The notes: generated by a model not told the origin, from the letters alone. Positions 18,157-28,140 are shown, counted from the first letter of the stretch. The stretch: DNA of 64,000 nt from GCA-2730975 sp937893275 (GCA_963968595.1 CAXAHJ010000009.1:1-64000), one strand, 5' to 3'. Numbers and translations: made by a program.

Positions 18157-20877
18157 TCACTTTGCGGAAAGATTGTGGATGGTGTTGTGGATGCGGTTTG
18201 AGATGGCCTCGCCTTTTCCTGTCTTGAGGTTGTAACTGATTTCCATACACCAAGTAGGCTTGATGTCGGGTACGTTGAGTTCCAAGGTTTTGCCATCTGC
18301 AAGAAGTTTCGCACTCTCTACTTTGAGCGGCTTTTCGTCGTAATGGCGTGATCCGTATCCTCCGGTTCGTTTTATGTTCCAAGTCTTCAGCTTGTAACTG
18401 GATGGACTTGTAGCGGTTACTTTGTCGAGCTTTTCGCTGAACTTCATTCTGATAGTTCCCTTTGACGCCTCCAAAGTAGTAGGGAGACACGCGGGAGCTC
18501 CCGTGTGGCGAATCCTATAGAACCCCCCGTTACCACGTTTGTTGCCTGCCCATGCGAACATGCCGCAAACATATAGTTGCCCGTCGTCGGGATGGAAGCG
18601 TCCGCGCATCACTCCGGTGGGGAAGTCGGGAATTGGAAGGGCGTATTCGCCACCTTGAAGCTGCCCGTTTACCTTTTCGTTAAGCACCACGAATACTCGA
18701 CCCATGCCGTAGGATACGTCCAGTAAGGATCCTTCGAGCGGTCCCCACTTTTTGCTCTTGGTCCAGACTAGTTCCCCCGGCGAGCGATTGAAGGAGTTGG
18801 TAAGCCATGCCAAGGGTTGGTTCATTGCGGAATCGCTAGTGTCCTTTTCGTCGGTGTAGCCCATCATGTTTCCGTAAAAACCTCCCTTGGTCACCCAGTT
18901 TACCCGATTCTTCGGCGTCCAGTGTCCCTCTTGATCCGTAACGAAAAAGGAACCGTCGGGGTTTATACAGACGCCGTTGGCTGCCCGAAATCCATTGGCG
19001 ATGATTTCGGTTTTTTCGCCGTCTTTGGTCACCTTGATGAGAGTCCCGTGGTGAGGGACCAAGGCAGTCTTGGCGTGGCGAGCGGACTTGGCGTAGTAGA
19101 AGTTGCCTTCGTCGTCGGTCTGCAAGCCCATGGCGAATTCGTGAAAGTGTTCGGTGACTTGGTGGTCACTATTGAGGGATTCGTAGTAGTCGGTCTCCCC
19201 GTCGCCGTTCAGGTCGCGTAGGACTACGAGTTGGTCCCGGCAGGCGAGGTGCACGACCTCGTCGATTACGCGTACGCCCAGCGGTTGAAAAAGTCCGGAA
19301 GCGATCCGTCGCCACTTTAATTTTCCATCGCCGAGGTCGTCGCCGATGCCTGAAACGATCCATACGTCCCCGTGCCAAGTGGATACGGCGGCTCGCTTGC
19401 CGTCCTTAAAGAAGTCGAACCCGGATAGCCGCATCCAAGAGTTCCACGGGGTAACGGGAGGAATGACGATTTCATCGACCACGTAAGGCTTTGGAGATTC
19501 GGAGACTTTTGCTTCAACTTCCACATCATGTGCCCACCGTGGGGCAGCGCCCTTAGTGAGCGGCGTGAGGTCCAAGACTTTGGTGGAATCAATGATTTTT
19601 CCGAAAGTAGCTAGTTCCGAGGCGTCTCCCCGCCAGTGGAGAACTTTTATGTCTCGTTCCTCCTTGGAGGTCGGTATGCGCAGTCGCAGGTGTCCTTTAT
19701 CGGTGATCCAAGTGATTCCTTCGACATTGCCGACCACGGATGCAGCCAACACCGGACCATCGAGTTCCTCAGTGGCTGGTTCGGGTGCCTTGGGTTTGGC
19801 TAAGGGGACGATGGCAATGGATTGTTTTGCCTTGTCCTTTATGATTCCCCCGTCACCCGAGCCTTTACCCAGACTAAGCAGCATGGATTCCTTGCCCGGG
19901 CCTACCCTAAGGTTTCGGGCCACGACCATGGGCGTCTCGCCTGCAAGGTCCGCCATTTCCAAAACCTCGCGGTGGCCAACCGTGTATTTCAACACGACGT
20001 TCTCACCGTGATGATAAAGCCCCTTGAAGTGCGTCCAATCGCGGGGCAGAGGGCCATAGGGTTTGTTGTCTCGGCCTAGAAAACGTGGGTCGGCAAAATC
20101 ATCGGTTCCGGGCTTTGCCCAACCCGGGGCCTTTGGGTGTACGAGGAATTTGTCCCCGACGATTTTTGGGTGCGTCCCGTGGCTCCCGTCCATTCCGATG
20201 CTGCGCCAGTCGCAAAACTTGTCCCCCGTCCAGATGGCTGCAACCCGCATCAGGTCGTGGTCATAGGCTAGCCACGCCTTGCCCTTCGTTATTCCGTCGC
20301 CACCTTTGTCGAGGCGGACTGCGATGGCTTTGTAGGCGATATTGTCGGGGCCGACTTCGAAGGTGTAGTTCATGTTCTGGCCAAAGTCCATCTTGAGATA
20401 TGGCTTGTTGAGGGCCCGAGATTGTGGGGCCGGGCCCGCTACGGTTTCCTTCTCGATTCCAGCTAAATAGGCCTCGTCCACTTTTTTGTACTGGGTCGGG
20501 TTTGCATCCTTGAGAAACTCCTCTCTTATGTAATGAATGACTTGGTACTTTTGCTCAGGCGTCATCCAGTTTTGGGGCACCATTTGGTTGAATCCCTTGG
20601 TCAGCGTACGGTACATCGCCCGGGGGGCCGAACCGTTTTTCATCGGCGCCTCCCAGAAACGGAGGGCCGTGGGCAATGTCCCCGCCTTGCTCGGAGTTCC
20701 ATGACAATTTATGCAAACGATTTGGTAGAGAGCTTTTCCTCGATCGAATCCTTCGCGGTTGGCCGTGTCCAATCCCTTGACCATGGCAGGATGGTCGACG
20801 ACGTGGGTCTCTTCCGCAAGTATCGGCGAGGAGATGAGAATGATGGACGAGAGAATGTTTACCAAGCGATGATTCAT
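18157..20877 (-). CDS. Large secreted cytochrome c / DUF6797 / beta-propeller protein
   Basis: A 906-residue exported protein. After the signal peptide there is a cytochrome c domain with CINCH at 55-59, then a DUF6797-like region (about 160-450; FGQNMNYTFEVGPDN, DKFCDWRSIGMDGSHGTHP), then a propeller dehydrogenase-like region (WHGDVWIVSGIGDDLG, GFRAANGVCINPDGSFFVTDQEGHW) and a C-terminal immunoglobulin-like end. It is the fused counterpart of the separate genes 49839-50963 and 47630-49819. Predicted role: periplasmic oxidation of a carbohydrate with electron transfer to its own heme. The 130 bases between it and the HMA gene hold no clear signal. Confidence 0.87.
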   Translation of the reverse strand: MNHRLVNILSSIILISSPILAEETHVVDHPAMVKGLDTANREGFDRGKALYQIVCINCHGTPSKAGTLPTALRFWEAPMKNGSAPRAMYRTLTKGFNQMVPQNWMTPEQKYQVIHYIREEFLKDANPTQYKKVDEAYLAGIEKETVAGPAPQSRALNKPYLKMDFGQNMNYTFEVGPDNIAYKAIAVRLDKGGDGITKGKAWLAYDHDLMRVAAIWTGDKFCDWRSIGMDGSHGTHPKIVGDKFLVHPKAPGWAKPGTDDFADPRFLGRDNKPYGPLPRDWTHFKGLYHHGENVVLKYTVGHREVLEMADLAGETPMVVARNLRVGPGKESMLLSLGKGSGDGGIIKDKAKQSIAIVPLAKPKAPEPATEELDGPVLAASVVGNVEGITWITDKGHLRLRIPTSKEERDIKVLHWRGDASELATFGKIIDSTKVLDLTPLTKGAAPRWAHDVEVEAKVSESPKPYVVDEIVIPPVTPWNSWMRLSGFDFFKDGKRAAVSTWHGDVWIVSGIGDDLGDGKLKWRRIASGLFQPLGVRVIDEVVHLACRDQLVVLRDLNGDGETDYYESLNSDHQVTEHFHEFAMGLQTDDEGNFYYAKSARHAKTALVPHHGTLIKVTKDGEKTEIIANGFRAANGVCINPDGSFFVTDQEGHWTPKNRVNWVTKGGFYGNMMGYTDEKDTSDSAMNQPLAWLTNSFNRSPGELVWTKSKKWGPLEGSLLDVSYGMGRVFVVLNEKVNGQLQGGEYALPIPDFPTGVMRGRFHPDDGQLYVCGMFAWAGNKRGNGGFYRIRHTGAPACLPTTLEASKGTIRMKFSEKLDKVTATSPSSYKLKTWNIKRTGGYGSRHYDEKPLKVESAKLLADGKTLELNVPDIKPTWCMEISYNLKTGKGEAISNRIHNTIHNLSAK

Positions 20878-20940
20878 AAGGATAAGGACTGGATTAAAGA
20901 TGATCCTGGGTGTTCTTTAGAAATAATCTTCCGAAGCTTT

Positions 20941-22218
20941 TCAGGTGTTGTTTAAGATGAGCCGTAGATCGTCCGGTGTTACCTCGTCGAAGCGACCGAA
21001 GCAAAGTGGATCTGCACAAGCGATCGCTCCCGGTACGTTTTCCACCAGTTGGCTCCATTGGTCTTCGTCGAGCGATTCTATGAAGGTGACGAAGTCTTCC
21101 GCCTCAGGATGGGAAGGCAGGTACTTTCGACTCATGCCCGCAATGCTTTTGAGCATCGTTAAATAAGGGTTCAGGGCCGTGGTGGTGGACTCGGCTTCGC
21201 TGTCTATCCATGCGATGGGAACCCTTGCCAAGCAGTTGGAGCTTCTTTGCTCGGCTTTCAGCAATAATTCGATGTCGAAGGCGAAACCGCGTTCGAGCAG
21301 ATCGTGGAGAATCCCCCGAGCCGTTTCCGCTCGAAACGCCTTGAACCCGCATTGCGTGTCCGTGATTTCGATCAAAGCAGGAGAAAGCATCCTTTTCCAA
21401 AGATAGATGAAGAGCTTTCCCCTTACGTTCCGAGTGCCTTTCTTGACGACTATGGAAGCGGTCTCTCGTCGAGACCCTAGGGCAACTTCCTTGCCGCCGT
21501 TCAGTAGCGGATCCAGTAACAGTCCCGCTTGCCCGAGGTGCGTCGACAGGTCGGCATCGGTGAAGGCTACGACATGCTCCTTGTCTGCTTCAACTCTTTG
21601 ACTGGTTTCCCACATCCCGTATACGATGGATCCACCCTTGCGGCTCTCGTCGGTGGAATGCAACGATCCTGCGATCGCCAGTTTTTCCCGAATCGCATGC
21701 TCGAGGAAGAGCACGCGAACATTTTCGAAACCTTCGTCCTTGGCTAATTGTTCGATCAGATGTCCGCTGCCTTCCGGGCAACCGTCGTCTACGGCAACTA
21801 GTTCCCAGGAGAATTTCGGAGAGGAGGAGGCAAGCCAATCCAATTGCGCCACTTTGCGGCGAAGAAAGTCCTCTCCCGAGTTGTGCTCCTCGGGTCTTAG
21901 GATTCGATGATGTTCCTTGTACACCGCGAACACTACGCTCAGTTTTACGGGTTGACGAAGTTTCGTTACGACCTCCTTGGCCTTGGCCAGTTTCGCCGCG
22001 ACGTGTAGGGCAAGCGGATACCGTCCTCGTTCGCCGAGAAGAGCATTCTCGATCTTCTCAGGTTCTTCCAAAAAGGTCGCGGCCGTTTGCTCGACAAACG
22101 ATTGGTGCTCAGCCTTGGCGGAAAGGAAGTCCTTGGGTGCCGTCGCTGTTAATCGGTTGAGAACGGCTTGAATGGAGGGGTTGTCCGTCAAGGCTTTCTC
22201 GTGTGGCTGAGCAGCCAT
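20941..22218 (-). CDS. Family 2 glycosyltransferase (dolichyl-phosphate glucosyltransferase-like)
   Basis: A 425-residue GT-A glycosyltransferase. The nucleotide-binding motifs are LVAVDDGCPEGSGHL and VAFTDADLSTHLGQ, and the segment ITDTQCGFKAFRAETA is characteristic of polyprenyl-phosphate glycosyltransferases of the ALG5/DPM1 type. About 100 residues of charged helical sequence precede the catalytic domain, and no membrane helix is evident. Its start overlaps the end of the upstream esterase gene by 31 bases, suggesting co-expression. The sugar and acceptor cannot be predicted. Confidence 0.85.
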   Translation of the reverse strand: MAAQPHEKALTDNPSIQAVLNRLTATAPKDFLSAKAEHQSFVEQTAATFLEEPEKIENALLGERGRYPLALHVAAKLAKAKEVVTKLRQPVKLSVVFAVYKEHHRILRPEEHNSGEDFLRRKVAQLDWLASSSPKFSWELVAVDDGCPEGSGHLIEQLAKDEGFENVRVLFLEHAIREKLAIAGSLHSTDESRKGGSIVYGMWETSQRVEADKEHVVAFTDADLSTHLGQAGLLLDPLLNGGKEVALGSRRETASIVVKKGTRNVRGKLFIYLWKRMLSPALIEITDTQCGFKAFRAETARGILHDLLERGFAFDIELLLKAEQRSSNCLARVPIAWIDSEAESTTTALNPYLTMLKSIAGMSRKYLPSHPEAEDFVTFIESLDEDQWSQLVENVPGAIACADPLCFGRFDEVTPDDLRLILNNT

Positions 22219-22910
22219 TCGTACAGTTTCGGATTGTCGTAGGTCGCAGTCCAGCAGTCGTGGCCCTTGTCGGGATATTCCGTAAAGGTTATGTCTCCCC
22301 CGGCTTCTTTCACCGCCTTTACCATCTTGTGACTAAGCACGACGGGGACGGCCTTGTCTCTCGTTCCATGAAAGTTCCAGATTGGTAATTTGCCGTAGTT
22401 GTGGGCCCAGCTCACCTTGCCCCCTCCACAGATCGGAGCCACAGCGGCAAATTTCTTTGGATATTCGGCTGCCGTCGCCCAAGTTCCGAACCCGCCTTGG
22501 CTCAGCCCCGTCAGGTAGACGCGATCCTTGTCCACGGGGTACTTCTTGGTTACGGAATCAACCAGTCCGGCTACTATTTTCGGTTTCCACCACAAGTCGG
22601 TGGTGGGGCATTGAGGGGATACCACGATGAACTTCATTTCGCGAACCTCAGCCAGTTTGGCGGGACCATGCTTTTTCACAAGCCGCAGGTTGTTTCCACG
22701 CTCACCGCGGCCATGAAGGAATACAAGGAGTGGCCACTTCTCCTTTGCCCCCTTCTTTTCCGATCCCTTTGGTAGGTGAAGCAAGTAGCGGTAGCCTTGC
22801 GAGCCGTTTTCAGGCTTGAAGCTTTCCTCGCTTTGCTTGGCCCCGGACGGTGTGGCTGGAAGTATTGCAAGAGTTAAAGCTGTAATTAGTGGCGAATGGG
22901 TAAGTTTCAT
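22188..22910 (-). CDS. Secreted alpha/beta-hydrolase esterase (PHB depolymerase/prolyl-oligopeptidase-like)
   Basis: A 240-residue hydrolase with a signal peptide (MKLTHSPLITALTLAILPATPSGA). Oxyanion motif LVFLHGRGERGNN, nucleophile Ser in LTGLSQGGFGTWA, Asp in FHGTRDKAVP and His in YPDKGHDCW make a complete catalytic triad. It resembles secreted acyl/feruloyl-esterase-like proteins often found with polysaccharide degradation genes. It overlaps the start of the glycosyltransferase gene. Confidence 0.88.
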   Translation of the reverse strand: MKLTHSPLITALTLAILPATPSGAKQSEESFKPENGSQGYRYLLHLPKGSEKKGAKEKWPLLVFLHGRGERGNNLRLVKKHGPAKLAEVREMKFIVVSPQCPTTDLWWKPKIVAGLVDSVTKKYPVDKDRVYLTGLSQGGFGTWATAAEYPKKFAAVAPICGGGKVSWAHNYGKLPIWNFHGTRDKAVPVVLSHKMVKAVKEAGGDITFTEYPDKGHDCWTATYDNPKLYEWLLSHTRKP

Positions 22911-23210
22911 TGAGACTTTATGTGGAGATTTGGGAGTTAGGCTTTTGATATCGTTTCTTTAGGTAGAGGACGTCAAGCGGAACGAGGCTAGCGGGAATCT
23001 CTTGTTTTTCAGGAAACCGCCCGCACTTTCCATTCTATCAGTGAAGTTTTTTTTCATGTTCTTTCCTTTCAACCAAAACGATTCTCACGGGAAGAATATT
23101 CGGTTCTTCTGTGAAATGAATTAATTGGGAGGATAGATTTCGCTCGACTGTTCCAGTTCTCGGGCACTTTGTTTTCGTTTTATCTAAAATTCTTCAACCT
23201 CATCCCTCCC
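22911..23210. other. Divergent intergenic region, 300 bases, no gene seen
   Basis: This region separates the esterase gene (minus) and the FG-GAP protein gene (plus), so it should hold both promoters. I found a T-rich stretch near 23047 but no convincing operator, small gene or RNA. Confidence 0.5.
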
Positions 23211-24356
23211 ATGAAAAAATCATCTCTGTTTTCCCTCGTTCTATGCACTGGTTTGATTGCTGTCTCTGCCGAACCGAAGTTCAAGAAAATCACCTTGGAC
23301 GACATGTTCCGTTCCGAGGGAGTTGGCATAGGCGATTTCAACAAGGATGGCAAAAACGACGTGGTCGTCGGAGACTATTGGTACGCCGCCCCCGATTGGA
23401 CGCGCCATGAGATTCGCAATCCGCGCAAGGAGACCCGAGGTGGGTACACCGAAGCCTTTGCCGTATATTCGGATGATTACAACCGTGACGGTTGGCTCGA
23501 CGTCATGGTCATTCCTTTTCACGGTAAATCCGCCAAGTGGTATGAAAACCCGAAAAATGAGGGAGAAGGCCATTGGAAGGAACACGAGGCATTCAAGGGC
23601 ACGGGTAACGAGACGCGCCTCTACTTGGATCTATTTGGCGATGGCAAAAAGGTTTTCCTCATGGGCGTGGAAGGCAAAATTGCATGGGTGCCCGTTCCCG
23701 AGGTTTCCAAGCTCAACGAGTTATGGCCTCACAATCTTATCGGAGACGAACCCAAGCCCGCCCACAAGTTTGCTCACGGTCTCGGCGCTTCCGACGTCAA
23801 CGGCGATGGCTTGCTCGACGTCACTTGGGGAGGTGGCTGGTGGGCCCAGCCGAAAAATAAGTCCGAGAAGAGTGGCAAGTGGGCCTATCATGCCAAGCAG
23901 ATCGTGAAGGATGGCGTGGCCGACATGTATCACCTCGATGCCGATGGCGACGGGCTGAACGACGTTCTTTGTACGTCTGCCCACGGTACCGGTATTTACT
24001 GGTGCAAGCAAAAGGAAGACGGTAGTTTCGAAACCAATCCTTTTCACAAGGGCCTGATTCGCGAGACTCACTCGGCCAACTACGTCGACGTCAATGGCGA
24101 CGGTCGCAAGGACTTGGTCACGGGTCGACGTTTCTTCGCCCACGGATATCGACCGTCCTTGGCCGGGCAGGCAAGCGAGCTCTACTGGTTCGACCTCAAG
24201 ATGACCAAGGGCAAGGCGCCCGAGTTCGTTCCCCACAAGATAGACGACCAGTCGGGCGTAGGGGCGCAGTTCCTAACCGAGGATTTCAACGGCGATGAGA
24301 AGATCGACGTCGTGGTATCCAACCGCAAGGGCGTTTTTCTCTTCCTGCAGGAGTGA
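23211..24356 (+). CDS. Secreted FG-GAP/VCBS-repeat protein
   Basis: About 381 residues starting at the ATG at 23211 (signal peptide MKKSSLFSLVLCTGLIAVSA). At least five calcium-loop repeats of the form D-x-[ND]-x-D-G-x-x-D are visible: GDFNKDGKNDVVVGD, DDYNRDGWLDVMV, SDVNGDGLLDVTWG, LDADGDGLNDVLC, VDVNGDGRKDLVTG and EDFNGDEKIDVVV. This forms a seven-bladed integrin-like propeller, a common ligand-binding scaffold in PVC secretomes. No catalytic residues are evident. It converges on the DUF1552 gene. Confidence 0.85.
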   Translation: MKKSSLFSLVLCTGLIAVSAEPKFKKITLDDMFRSEGVGIGDFNKDGKNDVVVGDYWYAAPDWTRHEIRNPRKETRGGYTEAFAVYSDDYNRDGWLDVMVIPFHGKSAKWYENPKNEGEGHWKEHEAFKGTGNETRLYLDLFGDGKKVFLMGVEGKIAWVPVPEVSKLNELWPHNLIGDEPKPAHKFAHGLGASDVNGDGLLDVTWGGGWWAQPKNKSEKSGKWAYHAKQIVKDGVADMYHLDADGDGLNDVLCTSAHGTGIYWCKQKEDGSFETNPFHKGLIRETHSANYVDVNGDGRKDLVTGRRFFAHGYRPSLAGQASELYWFDLKMTKGKAPEFVPHKIDDQSGVGAQFLTEDFNGDEKIDVVVSNRKGVFLFLQE

Positions 24357-24380
24357 CCCGCCGCTGATTCCGTAGAGCGG

Positions 24381-25718
24381 TTAGCCCAAGTCCAAGGGGC
24401 CGCCCGCACTTAGCTTGGGATTTCCGAAGGTCTTCAAGGGATGCCCCACGGCATGCGCGAGACTCAGAAGCAACCTGTTGTGCGGGTTGTTTTCACAAGA
24501 AAGGGATCGTCCCATTTTGAAGCCGAAACCACTTCCCGCAAGCAGAAAGGGGATGTCGTTGAGGGTATGGCTGTTGCCTTTGCCCAGCTCATTCGTCCAG
24601 ACCACGAGGGTATGGTCGAGCATGGATCCCGTTTGTCCGGGTTCAGGGGTAGATTCCAGTTTCTTTAGTAAGTAGGCGAGTTCTTCCGCGAACCAAGTGT
24701 TGATTCGAATGAGCTTGTCGTAGGCATCCTTGTTTTTGTCGGGCTCGTGTGAAAGGGTGTGATGTCTTTCATTGATGTCCAGCCAGCTCATCTTAGCTTG
24801 CCCAACCGACTTGGTGAATTGCAGCGTGGCTACGCGGGTGAAGTCGTTGACAAAGGAATTGACCAGGAGGTCGATCTGCATCCGGCTCAGAGAGGGAAGA
24901 TTGTCGTTTAAGTTTTCAACGCCTTCCTTGAGGCGCGGAGGTTTTTCGACCAGGTTCTTGAGGTCATCCGAACGCGAAAACTCTTTGTCCATTCTGTCGA
25001 CTAGGATGGAATGCTCGACTAGGAGTTTTCGGTCATTGGGCGAGAGTTTATCGGCTACTTGGGAAAGGTCGGTCTTGAGATCGTCAAGAATCGAGTTAAT
25101 TTGCTTTTTCTCCCTCACGTTCCCGTAGAGCTTACGATAGGCTTCGTATGGATCTCCCAAGGGCGCTACCGGTTGGTTGGGCCCGGCATAGGACATGCGG
25201 GTCCACGGGTCGGCTTTATCGAGAACACCGACCCCAAAATGAAGGATGCCGAACCGAGTCCGGGTTTCTTCCTCGGATTGCAGGAAATTGGATATCTCGT
25301 GATCGATTGAGATTCCCTTGGGCCAACCTGCGGGCGTATCCGAACCCCCTTGAATGTTGCCGGGGAATAGCTCGATGCCGGTAAGCAGGCAACTCATGCC
25401 ACGCATGTGATTGTCCCCGTCGCCGCGAACTTTGTTATGCAAACTCTTGAGGAAGAGCAGGCGGTCTCGGAAAGGTTCAAGTGGTCGGGTTATACTCTTG
25501 AGCTCGAAGTCCTCGCCGTCCTTGTCTGGCCAAAAATGCTTGGGGATAGTCCCATTGGGGCTGAACATGAAGATAACCCTCTGCTTGGGCTTGGGGAAAG
25601 AACTGTCATCCTTGGCTTGTAAGTGTGGAACTTGGGAGACCAAAGGAAGGGAAAGGGCCGACAAGCCCAAGCCCTTGAGGGCATTACGGCGGTTAAGGCT
25701 ATTAAAATCGACGGTCAT
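24381..25718 (-). CDS. DUF1552 protein, Tat-like signal
   Basis: A 445-residue DUF1552 family protein with a Tat-like N-terminus (NRRNALKGLGLSALSLPL) and family segments FMFSPNGTIPKHFWP, RDRLLFLKSLHNK and LVVWTNELGKGNSHTL. The fold is expected to be related to DUF1501/alkaline phosphatases. It begins 8 bases after the stop of the upstream DUF1592-type cytochrome, the canonical PVC pairing; the two proteins probably act together in the periplasm, though their reaction is not known. Confidence 0.92.
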   Translation of the reverse strand: MTVDFNSLNRRNALKGLGLSALSLPLVSQVPHLQAKDDSSFPKPKQRVIFMFSPNGTIPKHFWPDKDGEDFELKSITRPLEPFRDRLLFLKSLHNKVRGDGDNHMRGMSCLLTGIELFPGNIQGGSDTPAGWPKGISIDHEISNFLQSEEETRTRFGILHFGVGVLDKADPWTRMSYAGPNQPVAPLGDPYEAYRKLYGNVREKKQINSILDDLKTDLSQVADKLSPNDRKLLVEHSILVDRMDKEFSRSDDLKNLVEKPPRLKEGVENLNDNLPSLSRMQIDLLVNSFVNDFTRVATLQFTKSVGQAKMSWLDINERHHTLSHEPDKNKDAYDKLIRINTWFAEELAYLLKKLESTPEPGQTGSMLDHTLVVWTNELGKGNSHTLNDIPFLLAGSGFGFKMGRSLSCENNPHNRLLLSLAHAVGHPLKTFGNPKLSAGGPLDLG

Positions 25719-25726
25719 TTTGGTAT

Positions 25727-28027
25727 TCAGCGGGCGTAAACGAACCCATCAGTAGCAGCTTCTAAGCAAAGCTGTAGGTAAAGGTCGGTCAACTTGTTGG
25801 TTCTCATGTCTTTGAGCAGAGTTTTATTTACCATGTTCTTGTAGCATGAAGGATCCTGTTTGGCAACGTACTTGAAGAGCTCCTCGATAAAAAACATTTC
25901 AGAGCTTTCGCTGGCCAAGGAGTGCTTCAGCAGGTCGGCGGGTCCACTCATGGATAGTGCGTTCCCTTCTCGGTCAAAGTAAGTAACCTTGGTGTCGAGC
26001 GTTCTTCCCGCGTCCTCAGTGCTGACTCGTCCTGTGGCATCATAGCCCTCGAGAAGAAATCCGGTTGCGTTGATTAGGTCGTGGCAGGCCATGCAATTGG
26101 CCGGTTTGGTAAGAGCGGTCACCTTTTGCCTCATCGTCCATTTCGGGTCGAAATCGGAACTCTTGAAGGATATTGCTTCTTGGGGGGGGCGAAGACGCCG
26201 TCCCAGGATCTTGCGAGAAACGAAAACGCCCCGGTGGATCGGGGAGGTCTGGTCTACGTAGGAGTAGTTGGCCAAAAGGTAGGGGTGAGTGAAAAGACCC
26301 TCCCTCCCAAGATCCTCAGCAGGATAAAGAGGAAAAGCCGATGTGTTGGAATCACGGAGGGTTTTGACTCCGTAGTAATCTGCCATTTTCTCACTTAGAG
26401 GTATTTCTCGAGCCCGTAGTAAATCCTTGAGAGTTCCTCTGTCTTCCCATATCACGGAATCCAAGTAAGTGATCAGTGATCTCCTCAGATCGGAGATCAC
26501 TTGATCGTCGAACTTGGGAAACCTTTCCCTATCTTTTTGCGGAGGATCGTTTTGATCGATTTCCAGCCAATGGACCAGGAAATCCTGAAACTTGGCTTGG
26601 GATCTGTCGTCCTCCAGCATTCTCTTTGACTGACCTTCCACTTGGTTTTTTTTCCGAAAGTTTCCCTTCTCCATCAATTGGTGAAAAGTACGTCCGGGAA
26701 GAGAGTCCCAGAGGTAGAGGGAGAGACGTGTGGCCACGACATAGGGATCCTTTTCCTTTTTGGCGAGAGCCTGCCACTCGGGATAAAGAAAACGAGGCGA
26801 CTTGAGGGTAAGAAGGACGATCTCCTCGACCGATCGGGAGAGACTTTTTGATTCTTCAAAACGCGAGAGGACGAAGAATTCCTTTTGCTTTTCGTTAAGA
26901 GGTTCACGGAAGGCGTATTTAACGAATTCGAGAAAAAATCCCTCGACCTTTTCTCTCCTCTTGGCGTCTTTATCGTTGGTCTGAGCCAATCGGTCTATTC
27001 TTTCGTTGGCGAACCTGCTTGCCTCGAGCGCCGCGAAAGTGATGGCCTCATCCCATGCCTGCTCGATCATGGTTCCCCGGGGAAACCCATAGGAGGAGTC
27101 GTCGGGAGGGAGTTTTTGCTGGATGATTAAGCTGGGGGGGACGCTCTGCTGAAAAAGGAATTCCTTGGGAATGATCTCTTTATTCCCATGGGGAGGTTTC
27201 CAACTCAGTCGGATCTTGGCAATGGGATCCTTGAATTTGAAGAAATCGAGCATTATCGGGTAGGGCCTTCCTCCAAGGAGGAAAAGACGAATGCTCTTTT
27301 CTCGTTCCTCGCCTCCGATGACGGTTTCGTCAATGGAAGCTTTTTTCCCATCGGCATTGATCCAAAAGGAGAAGCCGTTGTAAGAATGAACGAAGAATTC
27401 ATACCAACCCGTCTCGGGAGGTAAGATCGATCCCTGCCACAAGACGGAGAAACCTTCCTTGTTCATACCCTCGAGCGGGACACCCGAACCGAAGTCGAAA
27501 TCAACCACGGGATCTATGCGGTCTTTCTTTTTTTGGTGCCTCCTGTTCATTTTCTTCACGTCGTAGTAGGCGGCTCTCAAACCTTGCTTTTCGCGGTCGA
27601 CGCCGACCGGCATTCGGGCACCGGGCGACTGGGCGAACAAATCGGCTACGGATTGGCGAAATTGCCGGTTAGTGAGGCGAGCCAAGGTTATTTCATCGGA
27701 TTGGGCAAATTGTTCCGGCTTTTGCCAAAAAGTTTCGAATACGTAGTTGGATACAAGCCTTGCATCTTCTCCCCGGCAGAGCTTCGGTTCTAGCTCGGGC
27801 ATGGTCTTGTCCACCACCCGGATCAGCTTTTCCAGCGGCCAGTCTCCGGTTAGCGGTTTTTCATATTCTCCCACCACTCCCTGTCCTTTGCTGCCATGAC
27901 ACTCGGCGCATTGTTTTTCAAAGATCGCCTTGCCCTTGAGCAATGAAGATTCGTTCGGTTTTGCCCAACAGACAAATCCAAAAATGACAGCCAAACTTGC
28001 CATGCATGCTAAACGATAGAAATTCAC
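25727..28027 (-). CDS. DUF1592/DUF1588/DUF1595 cytochrome c protein with PA14-like insert
   Basis: A 766-residue exported protein. An N-terminal cytochrome c domain has CAECH at 40-44; then comes DUF1587 (LARLTNRQFRQSVADLF), a PA14-like beta-sandwich (LWQGSILPPETGWYEFFVHS, about 190-300), DUF1595 (FFLEFVKYAFREPLNEKQ), DUF1592 (VEEIVLLTLKSPRFLYPE), DUF1588 (REGLFTHPYLLANYS, SPIHRGVFVSRKILG) and DUF1585, with a second heme-type motif CMACH at 645-649. The complete domain series is the standard PVC form. It is the first gene of the pair with DUF1552. Confidence 0.92.
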   Translation of the reverse strand: MNFYRLACMASLAVIFGFVCWAKPNESSLLKGKAIFEKQCAECHGSKGQGVVGEYEKPLTGDWPLEKLIRVVDKTMPELEPKLCRGEDARLVSNYVFETFWQKPEQFAQSDEITLARLTNRQFRQSVADLFAQSPGARMPVGVDREKQGLRAAYYDVKKMNRRHQKKKDRIDPVVDFDFGSGVPLEGMNKEGFSVLWQGSILPPETGWYEFFVHSYNGFSFWINADGKKASIDETVIGGEEREKSIRLFLLGGRPYPIMLDFFKFKDPIAKIRLSWKPPHGNKEIIPKEFLFQQSVPPSLIIQQKLPPDDSSYGFPRGTMIEQAWDEAITFAALEASRFANERIDRLAQTNDKDAKRREKVEGFFLEFVKYAFREPLNEKQKEFFVLSRFEESKSLSRSVEEIVLLTLKSPRFLYPEWQALAKKEKDPYVVATRLSLYLWDSLPGRTFHQLMEKGNFRKKNQVEGQSKRMLEDDRSQAKFQDFLVHWLEIDQNDPPQKDRERFPKFDDQVISDLRRSLITYLDSVIWEDRGTLKDLLRAREIPLSEKMADYYGVKTLRDSNTSAFPLYPAEDLGREGLFTHPYLLANYSYVDQTSPIHRGVFVSRKILGRRLRPPQEAISFKSSDFDPKWTMRQKVTALTKPANCMACHDLINATGFLLEGYDATGRVSTEDAGRTLDTKVTYFDREGNALSMSGPADLLKHSLASESSEMFFIEELFKYVAKQDPSCYKNMVNKTLLKDMRTNKLTDLYLQLCLEAATDGFVYAR

Positions 28028-28140
28028 ACCTTACAATATACCAAATCCAAGGTTTTAGCCCAAGCAGAAGTGATCGGGTTGCGTGAAATTCCAGACAAGG
28101 GGTTTTCCCATAGAAACATTTTCTTCGCACCCCTCCTTTG
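28028..28140. other. Intergenic region upstream of the DUF1592 gene
   Basis: About 110 bases between the DUF1592 start and the first inverted-repeat unit. It presumably carries the promoter of the DUF1592-DUF1552 unit; I could not identify specific boxes. Confidence 0.3.

Noticed and set aside
18047..18490. 147-residue frame at the end of the DUF6797 cytochrome gene
   Set aside because: Overlaps the conserved C-terminal domain of the cytochrome protein in another frame and has no family features.
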